A stretch of 64,000 nucleotides of DNA from Hippopus hippopus (taxonomy: Eukaryota > Mollusca > Bivalvia > Cardiida > Cardiidae): contig OX328099.1 of the NCBI GenBank assembly GCA_946811185.2, positions 18,441,859 to 18,505,858 on the forward strand, written 5' to 3'. The notes beneath the pieces are model-generated. The model made no database searches and had not been told where the DNA came from. It saw nothing but the letters and a program-made list of their open reading frames with translations. Within the stretch, counting starts at the first letter, position 1. Each line of letters starts with the position of its first letter. Below are positions 55,121 through 64,000 of the stretch, in pieces. A program made the translations under genes and the position numbers.

Positions 55121-55359
55121 CAAACAGGGGAAATTTAGGGGCTATATGAATTAAACGGACATTTTAAGTCAATAGCGCAGACAAGGAAAAATGCAATTAC
55201 AAAACTGAAAAAAAGGCAACGAAGTGTATGAAACAAGGTAGATATTTGATAAGACTTGGCATTTCTGTTTAGTCTGAGCTTTGTCCACTCTGTTGTCTAA
55301 ATTCTGGAAAAAACTGCCATTTTTGAAAGATTGATCTATTGTCATTAAATTCAGAATTT

Positions 55360-55652
55360 TAACGACCCCGAAAGAGGAGGGCTTATGAAAACATTGCGGG
55401 ATAACGAGGAAATGCTGGTAACATGTGTTTTCTCCTTTTAACACAATGTTACTCCCTTTTTCCCAGGGTCCGGATTCACCAACCGTTCTTAAGAACAGTC
55501 TCTGTCTTATTCTCAAGATTTTTTTTTTAAATTTCTTATTGGCTTAACAAAATGGTTTAGCCAATCAGAAGTTACGATACTTTCTAATGCAAGAATTTGA
55601 TTTAAAATGAAAATAAGAATGACTGGTGAATATGGGACCTGGTCCTCCTTAA
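55360..55652. repeat. Family B fragment adjoining a family E element
   Basis: 55360-55455 is B (GAGGAAATGCTGGTAAC). 55468-55652 is E (GGATTCACCAACCGTTCTTA; GGTTTAGCCAATCAGAAG; GAATGACTGGTGAATATG). Confidence 0.65.
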
Positions 55653-55667
55653 CTGGTATTGGAAAAA

Positions 55668-55905
55668 AGGGGGTCCCTGTGTAGTTAAGTGGTAAAGTGC
55701 AGGACTGGTAAATTAAAGGCCTCGGGTTTGAGTCTCACTAGAAGCACTGGATCTTTCGTTGGAGTGTCTTTGGCCGAGAAACTTCAGAGCCCTAGCCTAG
55801 TTCTGGTGAAATCCAGAACATACATGAACATGTGAGTTGTCGCCGCAATGTGACTGAAATAATTTTGAGAGCGGTGCAAAACACGATTCAGTCAACCAAA
55901 CAACT
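55668..55905 (+). mobile_element. S1-type tRNA-derived SINE, full length
   Basis: Head TAGTTAAGTGGTAAAGTGC and GGGTTTGAGTCTCACTAG, body CTTCAGAGCCCTAGCC, tail GAGAGCGGTGCAAAACACG. Confidence 0.75.
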
Positions 55906-56082
55906 GAAAAAAAAAAAATCCTGACGGGTAATACCCAGTTATGACGGCTCGGTGATTTCTATTCAAATCATCCGATTCACTTAATGGGAACGAGGACAAT
56001 AAACGAACTGTCACTCCGCCTTTTATTCGAATATTGGAGTCATAACAATATAATTCATTCCGCGTTTCGTCCTTTCGCCCAT

Positions 56083-56306
56083 CAACCCTTTACCGAATAA
56101 TCCAGGGTTTTGTCGATCCCACTGAAGAAGGCATTTAAAAACAATGTGAGAAAAGGAGAAAATGCTGGTAACCAGCACTATCTCTTTTGTCCACAATGTT
56201 TTCTACTCTTTCAGAGATAGTTTGTATCATTTCACTTTGATGTTTTATATGTGCCATCTACAAAAACTTTCGGTTTAGACAAGTCTTCAAATTTGTCTGA
56301 TAAGAC
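56083..56306. repeat. Family B element
   Basis: TCAACCCTTTACCGAATAAT start, GGAGAAAATGCTGGTAACCA hairpin and CTTCAAATTTGTCTGATAAG end. Confidence 0.8.
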
Positions 56307-57683
56307 GGAAAAGTTTTTTTTCTTTTTATTTTCCTTAAAACCGTTACCCCGTTACTCCGTTTCTCACTGAAATTACAGTTCATTCTTCCTTACTTACTCA
56401 GTTCTCTTTTCTGTCTCCTTATTGTCTCCTTTTCATTGATTCTAGAACACTACCCAACCCTCCACCATACAAGCACTTTTCTCACAATTTTTACTCTATC
56501 ACCAAAAAAGACAGCCATCTCCTTTTTCCTTTAAATACTTCCCTGTATACCACTTTTACTAGTAATTTTAAATGTCTGCATGTATGAGTGGAGAAAAATG
56601 CTATACAAAAAGATGTGCGTATTAAATTACGTTTTTACTTTGTATAATTTTTAGATAACATACTAAATGGGGTCTTCAAATTCTGAACGTTTACTTTTTT
56701 TGTTGGAGTACATCAATACTTTATCAAACTACAAAAGTTTACTTGTTAAAACTGAAAGCATTTGCAGAAGACAAATTAAGTGTGGTCCAAATGATAAGAT
56801 TTAGACTTTGAGAGAGAACAAAACAATGACAATCTGTTTCTGTACTGTTGGTCCAAGTGTTAGTCGCTGGCAGCAGATCAGTTTTAAAACCAGCTGAAAA
56901 GAGAAAGAGCGACCTGGCAACTTTTGACCTTCTTTTGAATTCATATTTCTTCCAGCAGCTAACATCTGCGCCGATTGTACAATAATACTTGTAGACTGTC
57001 ATCCCCAGAATAATTCAAATGCATTTTAACACCTTCATTGCTTATTTTTAGCCGCTTTTTAGGCTATTAGGACATTTTTTGGCGATTTCACTGACAATGT
57101 AGATCAAGATATGACTGCACAAAAATTGCAATCTGAATATAGATCTACACTACCCTATATTTTGTGAGATAACCTTGCCAAAGCAGCCTTGACATTAAAA
57201 AGCTTTTGACTTTCAAACCAACTGAATAATTTGTGGGGTTTTTTTTTCGGCGTCGCTGAATGTGCTAACTATGACCTACTTTTTAGTATTGATAACAAAT
57301 GAATAAAGAGAAATTTGTGATTGGTCAAAAATGTGGACATGTTGTTTTAAGGGCCCCTGCCTATTTGCGCGGTCTATCTGATTTAAAGAGATTGTTTTTA
57401 TTACATATATTTTATTGATTTTAACCCGAAAGCTGGTCGCGGAAATAGGTGGCCGTCGATTTATTTATGTCGAACATAAAAGATGATTTCCTATCGCTAT
57501 TTGTGGTCGTAAAATCAGCTCTACTTTTTCAGCTCTACTTCGAAGCAAGCACGACATTTTACCGGAAATTGAGGGTTCTTTTTTCAAAACCTCCCATCAA
57601 CTTTTGTTGCGTGCAGGAGAGGGTACCTCCAGTACTTTTTTGACATCAAATTTTCCTCTTCCTGTCATTTGCGGGTGGTAGGA
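56307..57683. other. No supportable gene; family A remnant at 57092-57155
   Basis: The remnant reads AGATCAAGATATGACTGCAC and TTGCAATCTGAATATAGATC. About 57280-57450 resembles part of intron 1 near 17277-17420 (GATAACAAATGAATAAA; GAAATTTGTGATTGGT; TGTGGACATG), another dispersed repeat. Confidence 0.45.
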
Positions 57684-57898
57684 TTTACCTGGCGACAAAA
57701 TTTTAGCCTTGATGAAAGCAACTGAAGACGACAAATTAAATGTAACTGAAAATATGAAATTTGTCTATCATTGGGTAGAAACAATGTGGGAAAAGGAGAG
57801 AAAGCTGCTTACTATCATTTTCTCCTTTTTCCCACAATGTTTTCAAAACCCGTCTTCCTCGGGGTAGTTAGAAGTCATGATTGTGTGGTAAAGCATTA
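57684..57898. repeat. Family B element
   Basis: GGCGACAAAATTTTAGCC start, GGGAAAAGGAGAGAAAGCTG hairpin (imperfect) and TGATTGTGTGGTAAAGC end. Confidence 0.75.
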
Positions 57899-58124
57899 AA
57901 AGCAGATAGTAAGGATAATTTTTTAGAGCCATAAACGTGTCAGAAACGGCAGGTTTGAAGCTTCCAGTAACCACTGTATTAGGTCTTTCTTAAAGATAAT
58001 GGCGTACCAGATTTAGTAATCCTCGCGTAAGTAGATTTGGTTGACGGTTATGCCTTCTGTACTTCCGGTTTAAAACCCCAATGACGGCGTATAACAACCA
58101 CATCTTTTGTTTGTTTGTGTTTAT

Positions 58125-58382
58125 GCTGTTTAACGGTGTTTTCAACATCATCACAGTTATTTCAGGGGATGCAAGTGCAACTATCCATGTTTATCTTGAA
58201 CTTTTTTAACGCTAAACATTCTTTCCAAGCCACTGGCTGCTTTCCTGAATTAGCATTTTATACATAAATTTACTAGATATAGAGGAATGAATCCTGTCGA
58301 AATGACTATCGTCAATCCACGGAAAGAAACTGGCCGAGCTAGGGAATCAAACCAGCAACCCAGTTGTTTCAAGCCCTGTAGT
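58125..58382 (-). mobile_element. S2-type SINE
   Basis: Tail TTTAACGGTGTTTTCAACAT, CAAGCCACTGGCTGCTTTCC, and the inverted head AGGGAATCAAACCAGCAACC. It abuts the next family B copy. Confidence 0.7.
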
Positions 58383-58590
58383 TCCATGTTTTGGCAACCC
58401 TGAAGAAGATGACATTTGAAAACATTGTTGGAAAAGGAGAAAATGCTGGTTACTAGCATTTTCTCCTTTTCTCCACAATGTTATCTAATCTTTTAACGAC
58501 ACCTTCTATCATTCCAACCACATGTTATTCTTCGCCACCAAAAAACAATCAATATGGACACATCTAATATTTTGCCATCACGTGATAATG
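58383..58590. repeat. Family B element
   Basis: Hairpin GGAGAAAATGCTGGTTACTA with arm GCATTTTCTCC. TTTGGCAACCCTGAAGAAG flank. Confidence 0.75.
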
Positions 58591-58627
58591 TAAAATCTGC
58601 TTAAGCCCATTTCTTCACCTTTTATAA

Positions 58628-58892
58628 ACCAATTCTGAGTTTTAATGATCCTGCAAAATTATGCTTTCGAAAACACTGTGGGAAAAAGACACTGTGGAAA
58701 AAAGAGAGACTGACGCTCACGAAAAAACCGTGGGAAAAGGAGAAAATGCTGGTAACCAGCATTTTATCTTTTTCCAACAATATTTTCTACCCTTTAACTC
58801 ACAAACCCTACCATTTCAACCACATTTAGTTTATTTTCTGCAATTGCTTAAGATTTGGACAAGATCAAAATCTTGTCGTGAGGTAAAAGGGT
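58628..58892. repeat. Family B element with a 5' local duplication
   Basis: The segment ACTGTGGGAAAAAG appears again, modified, before the full hairpin GAGAAAATGCTGGTAACCAG. The right flank AAAATCTTGTCGTGAGG is typical. Confidence 0.75.
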
Positions 58893-59167
58893 CAGGCTAA
58901 TAAATGTATCATTTACAGTTACAGGTACAACAAATTTAACATTTTCAATAGCCTGGGTACATTAACTGCTCCATTTTTTCCGTCGCATTTTTCATCTAGG
59001 TTTATGAAAGTAAATTTAAGGGTATCACCCGCATTGCGAGGTCAATTTACTTGAATATAAGTGTATGTTATTTGAAATTTAATACGTTCTTGGGTACTTT
59101 ATTACAAATAGGCCAACTGTATGGCGACTCTGTGTCAACTTATAATAACATTATTACGCTTTCAGTT

Positions 59168-59375
59168 CCTAACTTTTGACCAAACGGCAAAATTTTAGAC
59201 TTGTCTAATTTGAAAGCTTTTGCAGAAGACAGTATTATTTATCAAATGTGGCTGGAAAGGCGATATTTGTCTTAGAAAGGGTAGAGACCATTCTGGAAAA
59301 TGTAGAAAATGCTGATTGCCAGCATTTTATCCTGTTATCCCACAATGTTTTCAAAAGCTCTTCTTCACGGGTCCA
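59168..59375. repeat. Family B element
   Basis: TGACCAAACGGCAAAATTTT start. GTAGAAAATGCTGATTGCCA and GCATTTTATCC arms. Confidence 0.75.
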
Positions 59376-59427
59376 AGAAATTAAGGGAATTTTTAGAATA
59401 GGCTTAAAGGGTATGTTTTTACCACTT

Positions 59428-59640
59428 GAAATCAGTGTAGAAAATGTAGAAGATCCTGATTACCAGCATCTTCTCCTTTTCCCATAATATTTTCAAAAGC
59501 ACAGAACTTGTAGTCTGATCTTGGATCTTCATTGTCCGTTAAAGATATATTTTTCTCCAAAAAATTAAGTTTTAAAGAGCATTATTCGGATTTTTTCTAT
59601 CGGCTTGAAAGTTTCATTTAACTTTTTAGTAGGAGAATGG
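59428..59640. repeat. Extra family B hairpin joined to a family A right half
   Basis: 59428-59500 is a B hairpin (GAAGATCCTGATTACCAGC, ATCTTCTCC). From about 59503 it is A (TGTAGTCTGATCTTGGATC; CTATCGGCTTGAAAGTTTC). Confidence 0.65.
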
Positions 59641-59717
59641 CCAACAGAAATTGACGTCTGATGATGGATCTTCCTTTTCGGTTGTTTTTAAGATATTCGG
59701 ACAAAAAGTAGACTTGC

Positions 59718-59927
59718 AAGGTCCGTATTCACCAACCACTCTGAAGAATATTCTCAGTCTTATTCTCCAAGATTTTGTAAATGTGAACGTAACACAACTT
59801 CTGATTGGCTAAACCATATGATTTAGTCAATCAGAAATTGTGTTACTTTCAACGTTAGAAAATCTTGGAAAATAAGACTGAGAACGTACTTGAGAATGGT
59901 TGGTGAATACAGGCCTGATCAATGTAC
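59718..59927. repeat. Family E palindromic element, best copy
   Basis: Arms GTCCGTATTCACCAACCA and TGGTTGGTGAATACAGG. The inner palindrome is GATTGGCTAAACCATATG / ATTTAGTCAATCAGAAATTG. About 210 bp with no coding content. Confidence 0.8.
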
Positions 59928-59977
59928 TTATGATTGGCTCTCTTGTCCTGTCTATTCTCCTGTCCCACTACATTTAT

Positions 59978-60180
59978 TAACCTTTTACCAAACGACAAAA
60001 TTTTAGACTTGCCTAAATAAAAATTATTTGCAAACGGCAAACTGAATTTGACACAAACTATGGGATTCGTTTTGTAGAGGGTAGCAGAACATCGATATTT
60101 GCATTTTCTCCTTTACAATGATGTTTTCAAAGGCCCCCTTCCTTGGGGTCATTAAAATATGTGACTGTTTGGAAAATGTC
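59978..60180. repeat. Family B element, left hairpin arm lost
   Basis: TTAACCTTTTACCAAACGAC start; only GCATTTTCTCCTTTAC of the hairpin remains. Confidence 0.65.
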
Positions 60181-60339
60181 TAGGAGTATTTTTTGAAAAA
60201 CCTTTAGGACAAAGATGTGTTTTTAAAATAGATTTCATAGTTGATAAGCTCGTATTTATTACATCCCACACTCAAGGGACTGTTTATTTGTCCTCTTTCA
60301 ACGGACATATTTTTCTATCTTCCCTCCCGTCCTACCTTC

Positions 60340-60517
60340 CTGTTTTTTCTCTTTCTTTTTTTCTTTTTTTCCTCCGTCCACTCGTCTCTCGTCTCTGTCT
60401 GTCTGTCTCTCTGTCTCTCTGTCTGTCTCTCTGTCTCTCTGTCTGTCTCTCTGTCTCTTTGTGTGTCTCTCTGTTTGACTGTCTATCTGTCTGTCCGTTT
60501 CTCTGTTTGTCTCTATG

Positions 60518-60552
<35 letters not shown>

Positions 60553-60640
60553 TTCTACCCCCCTCTCTCACCCATTCTCTGTCTTTCTCTTTTACTGTCT
60601 TTCTGTCTCTGTCTTTAACTCTGTATCCACCCGTCCCTCC
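60340..60640. repeat. Pyrimidine-rich (CTGT/CTCT)n low-complexity tract
   Basis: About 300 bp of GTCTCTCT and CTGTCTGT variants. Open frames over it on both strands (Ser/Leu/Cys-rich or Arg/Glu-rich) are artefacts of the repeat. Confidence 0.9.
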
Positions 60641-60941
60641 GTTTACATTCTTTTTCTTTTTCAGAAAAAATAAACTTTTATTAAAGAACAAGCAGGTTTG
60701 AAAAAAAAAACAAATCATGTAGTATCTAAAAGCCAAACGCTAGAACTATACTTTTATAGAAAACATCATTTCGATATTGTCTATCTGATAGTATACATAT
60801 AATAAGTGGTTGCAGGTAAACACATGCACGATAATGTAATGATAGCCTTTACAGAAAATCTGCTTCAGGCTATGGCGATATTACTGTCCAATTTAATTAT
60901 GTCTGTTTTCCTATGTTTGGTATTTTCAGATCATTTAGTAT

Positions 60942-61215
60942 ATGGGCCATGCTCTGTAAAAAGGGAGCCTTATGTACCTGCAAAAAGTATCGACCCAGGT
61001 CAGCCTGCGCAGTCCGCGCAGGCTGACCTTGGTCGAAACTTTTTGCTATTGCTCTTTTCATGCAATTTTCTGCATGTCAAAGGGCTAGTCTACCTCAAGA
61101 TTTGGTTGATCGTCAGACAAAATGAATTTTATAGATTCATAACTGTTTGATGACTTTCTTGGTACCATACATCGCGGCGAAATATTAAACCCCCTTTTGC
61201 CAGAGCATGGCTCAT
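60942..61215. repeat. Family C element
   Basis: Ends GGGCCATGCTCTG and CAGAGCATGGCTC. Perfect hairpin GGTCAGCCTGCGCAGTCCG at about 61000-61029. Confidence 0.85.
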
Positions 61216-61217
61216 AT

Positions 61218-61475
61218 CTTTTTACCAGACAATAAAACTTTAGACTTAGTCATATTGAAAGCATTTGAAGACATCACAGGGATCCTGCGTGGTTTAGTGG
61301 TTAAAGTGTAGGACCCGTAATCTGTAGATCCCGGATTCCAGCCTCGTTGGAAGCACTGAGGCTTTGGTGGATGTGTCCTAAGACAAGACACTTCAGAGGC
61401 ACAGCCTCGTACTTATGAAAACCAGGACATACATGAAAATGATAGCTGTCGTTGTGATATGATTAATACAAGAGA
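61218..61475 (+). mobile_element. S1-type SINE inserted in a family B left half
   Basis: 61218-61275 is B (TTTTACCAGACAATAAAACT; TTGAAAGCATTTGAAGAC). From about 61276 the SINE head GATCCTGCGTGGTTTAGTGG and body GACAAGACACTTCAGAGGC follow. Confidence 0.7.
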
Positions 61476-61583
61476 GAACATTGTGGCAAAAACTGGGAAT
61501 ATCGACAAAGTTCTACAACTTATCACTTTACCATACCATCACCGTGTTTTTGGGCAGTATCGTGAAATTCAACAAACAACGAT

Positions 61584-61853
61584 ATGAGCAGCGCTCTGAC
61601 AATTCTAAGTTGCTTTAATGCATCCTTGTGATGCAGTATATTAAGCAAGCTATCTCATAATCATGGATCTGTAAATCCTTTCAGTCTCACAATCGACTGA
61701 ATAATGAGGTAAAATGGCCCTTTGACATACAGAAAATTTACCTATAGCGAAAAGTTTTGACCCGTCTCAGCCTGCGCGGATTGCGCAGGCTGACACGGGT
61801 CGATACTTTTTACAGATGCATTAAACCCCCTTTTCACAGAGCATAGCTCATAT
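61584..61853. repeat. Family C element
   Basis: Ends ATGAGCAGCGCTCTG and CAGAGCATAGCTCAT. The hairpin GTCTCAGCCTGCGCGG / TTGCGCAGGCTGAC is intact. Confidence 0.85.
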
Positions 61854-62579
61854 TTATATTATTCCTAAGAACACTTGAATGAATAACCTCAATGAAGGAC
61901 TCCAGACAAATATTGGCGTTTCAAAAGGAAGGAAAGACAATCTGATACGATGAGCAGGCAAGAGGAATAGACAAGCATACAGACAGACAAACAGGCCGAT
62001 GCACGAACATGAGCAGATACCGATAAACCAGAACGTAATACAGTCAATCCCATCAAATCAAGCGTTTATCAAACATTAAGATAACAGTTCATAGATAACA
62101 TTCGAAGTCCTCAAGTCCCCAACCTTTTTTTTTCCCTTGTATAGATCAGATAATAATTATGATGTGGTACTTGCTATCGGAAAATTGCGAAAAAAATAGT
62201 GACAAGTGGAAAAAAAATGCCCCTTGTGAGCGATTCCCCCTTTTGGTCATTATGTTTGAGACCTTGTCTTACACGAATTCGTTTGTAGTTTTTTACGTTT
62301 TCACATGTTTTTGCGAGTCTAATCTTAAAAACAGAAAAACTTAATGAGATGGGTGAATCCTTACATTTTCGGGCAAAGTTGTTTTAAATTTTGCACTTGA
62401 TCCGGATCAACCTGTCTGGACTATACAATCTGATCCACTATCTACACCATAGAGTGTTTTGTGAGCTATTCTGGACTCATAAGCCGGAAAATTGCAATAC
62501 TTCTGCCAAAATGACCGGTTCATTATTTAGAAGTCTACGGTCGAGCATATTACCAGTATGCAGACAACTTTTTCTTCCT
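61854..62579. other. No supportable gene
   Basis: Unassigned sequence with a small ACAGACA-type repeat near 61965-61995. Open frames at 62159-62344 and 62391-62621 lack motifs. Confidence 0.45.
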
Positions 62580-62660
62580 TCTTGCTGCAGACGACCTTTA
62601 AAAACATCATGGCATAATTAGAAACTGCTCGTTACGAGCAATTTCTCCTTTTGTTAAATA
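62580..62660. repeat. Family B hairpin variant (CTGCTCGT type)
   Basis: TTAGAAACTGCTCGTTACGA and GCAATTTCTCC. It resembles 54365 more than the common form. Confidence 0.65.
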
Positions 62661-62747
62661 TTTCTACACGTATTCATGTATCAAACGTCAATTTATGTTA
62701 TGTATCCATTTTGAACGACGGACTGCTTCCGAATTTGTTTCAAGGGG

Positions 62748-62988
62748 TTAACTTTACCACACGAGAAAAATGTAGCCTTGTTGGAATTAAAAAAAAAAAA
62801 CATTTGCAGACAACAATATATATAAATGTGACTCTTATGGTGGCATTTGTCTTTGATAGGGTAGAAAAGAATGTGGGAAAAGGAGAAAATGCTGGTTACC
62901 AGCATTTTCTCCTTTTCCCACATTGTTTTCAAAAGGCTTCTTCGTACAAGTCCTTAAAGGCCGTGATCTTGTGTTGTAGGGCTAATGA
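62748..62988. repeat. Family B element, full length
   Basis: Perfect hairpin GGGAAAAGGAGAAAATGCTG and its complement at about 62875-62922. The GGTTAACTTTACCACACG start is typical. Confidence 0.85.
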
Positions 62989-63214
62989 GGTAATAAGTAT
63001 GCCAACTTTGCAATTTACAGGTCCGCTAGGCCCGTTCATATTTATGATAAAATATGCTGTTATCTTTTCTATTAATCGATTTAAGATAAAATTCTTCAAC
63101 ATGAGATATGAATGATAGATTGCGTATAGCACGGGGATATTACATTACTTCAAATGGTTTTATACGGACCCGTCGATTTGTAAGTACAATGTAAGTTTTA
63201 TATTCTCGTCGACG

Positions 63215-63575
63215 CACCCTTTAAAGATACACCTATACTCGTTTTCAGGCAATTTTCAGCCAGGTTTTAACCCATTTCATCCTTATTCTATGAAACTGTA
63301 ATCATTCTTGTATCTTCATGCCAAATGTTACCCCTGATGACTGCAATATTGTACAGATTACGACGGAAGCAAATGCATTTCATGTTTTGGAGGCCTTCAA
63401 AGAAATATGTGTTGTCGTTTCCGGTTTTAAAAAATGACAAATCCCTTTCGTTTTTCTATCCCGAACATGATATATACATGTATTGGTAATTTATCTGTGT
63501 TTACACAGCTGAACCATCCTACACACTTTCAAGTTTTAACAGCGTTTTTTTTCTCTATCTGTAAAGATGTATCTT
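63215..63575 (+). repeat. About 360-bp dispersed repeat, copy 2
   Basis: Direct-orientation partner of 42870-43225, clearly alignable throughout with scattered substitutions and a few small gaps. Confidence 0.8.
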
Positions 63576-63816
63576 TACAAAAATCTACAAATATTAGTTT
63601 AAGATAAACTGTTATAAGATAGATAATAAAACCTTATTACAGAAAAAGTTCGAAAACAATTTGCACTTGAATATTTATTTAGTATATACTCGTACATGTA
63701 AATATGATCTATATCTGTCCGATGGCTCTTAACTATGCATCCTTTCGTTTACCCCTCGCGTTTGTTTATTTGTCTTATTCCTAGATAGAGAACATTGGTA
63801 AATCTTTAACTACAAC

Positions 63817-64000
63817 TGAGCCGTGCTCTGGCAAAAGAGGTTTAATGTATGCCCATGATACATTATACCAAGTAAGACATCGCATGAATATGGGTTCATA
63901 AAATCCATTCTGTTTAACAGGTGACTGAATCGTGAGTAGACTGGTCCTTTGACATTCAGAAAATTGACCAATAGCAAAAAGTATCGACCAAGGTCAGCCT
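63817..64000. repeat. Family C element, cut by the window edge
   Basis: GAGCCGTGCTCTGGC start. It breaks off inside the hairpin at CCAAGGTCAGCCT. Confidence 0.8.

Noticed and set aside
60241..60736. Ser/Leu-rich and Arg/Glu-rich open frames
   Set aside because: Products of the pyrimidine-rich simple repeat, open in several frames on both strands.

Overview
The window is animal nuclear DNA with very few genes and many repeats. One spliced gene has canonical GT-AG introns. Around it lie tRNA-derived SINEs, a broken non-LTR retrotransposon, satellite arrays, microsatellites and many short palindromic elements. The repeat content (hairpin elements with a CCTGCGCAG/CTGCGCAGG core, composite elements ending in TAGCTCACCTGAGCAC, RT of jockey/CR1 style) looks to me like a bivalve mollusc. 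That is recognition from memory and inference; the species cannot be settled from the sequence alone.

The main result is a six-exon plus-strand gene spanning 16580..24776, which simple ORF calling does not show. Exons at 16580-16725, 18313-18407, 19804-19819 (a 16-nt micro-exon), 20400-20497, 21550-21622 and 23540-24776 join with matching phases. They give one 1665-nt reading frame (554 residues) with a signal peptide, an acidic patch, a short basic segment with three cysteines, and a 412-residue Asn/Lys/Pro-rich tail containing 24 consecutive Asn. It is probably a secreted structural or matrix protein; a shell, byssal or other extracellular matrix role is inference only. Just past its stop, in another frame, lies a short stretch that also reads like coding sequence (24797-24955). 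Two further possible terminal exons lie at 30154-30289 and 32200-32337.

Layout. 1-16.5 kb: dispersed palindromic elements and SINEs, including a SINE inside a palindromic element with an 11-bp target duplication and a 663-bp foldback element with a 6-bp duplication. 16.5-24.8 kb: the spliced gene, with repeats in its introns. 24.8-36 kb: repeats, the two possible orphan exons and a 158-bp near-perfect palindrome at 34.5 kb. 36-42.8 kb: mostly AT-rich sequence with little recognisable. 43.4-50.65 kb: two head-to-head copies of one composite element whose interiors are expanded into tandem arrays (about 166-bp, 145-bp and 167-bp units); the first contains a 5'-truncated LINE with an intact 545-codon reverse transcriptase frame. 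50.7-64 kb: more of the same dispersed families.

Repeat families are given working names used only here. A: core GTGCAGTCTGATCTTG, about 210 bp. B: core GAAAATGCTGGTAACCAGC, about 220 bp. C: ends GAGCCATGCTCTG, about 265 bp. D: ends GGCTTGCAACACGCG, about 260 bp. E: about 200-bp palindrome carrying a TGATTGGCTAAACCA block. F: about 330 bp, starting GTTGTCTGCGCATGTC. S1-S5: SINE types. A, B, C and E have inverted ends and no coding capacity, so they look like MITE-type elements.
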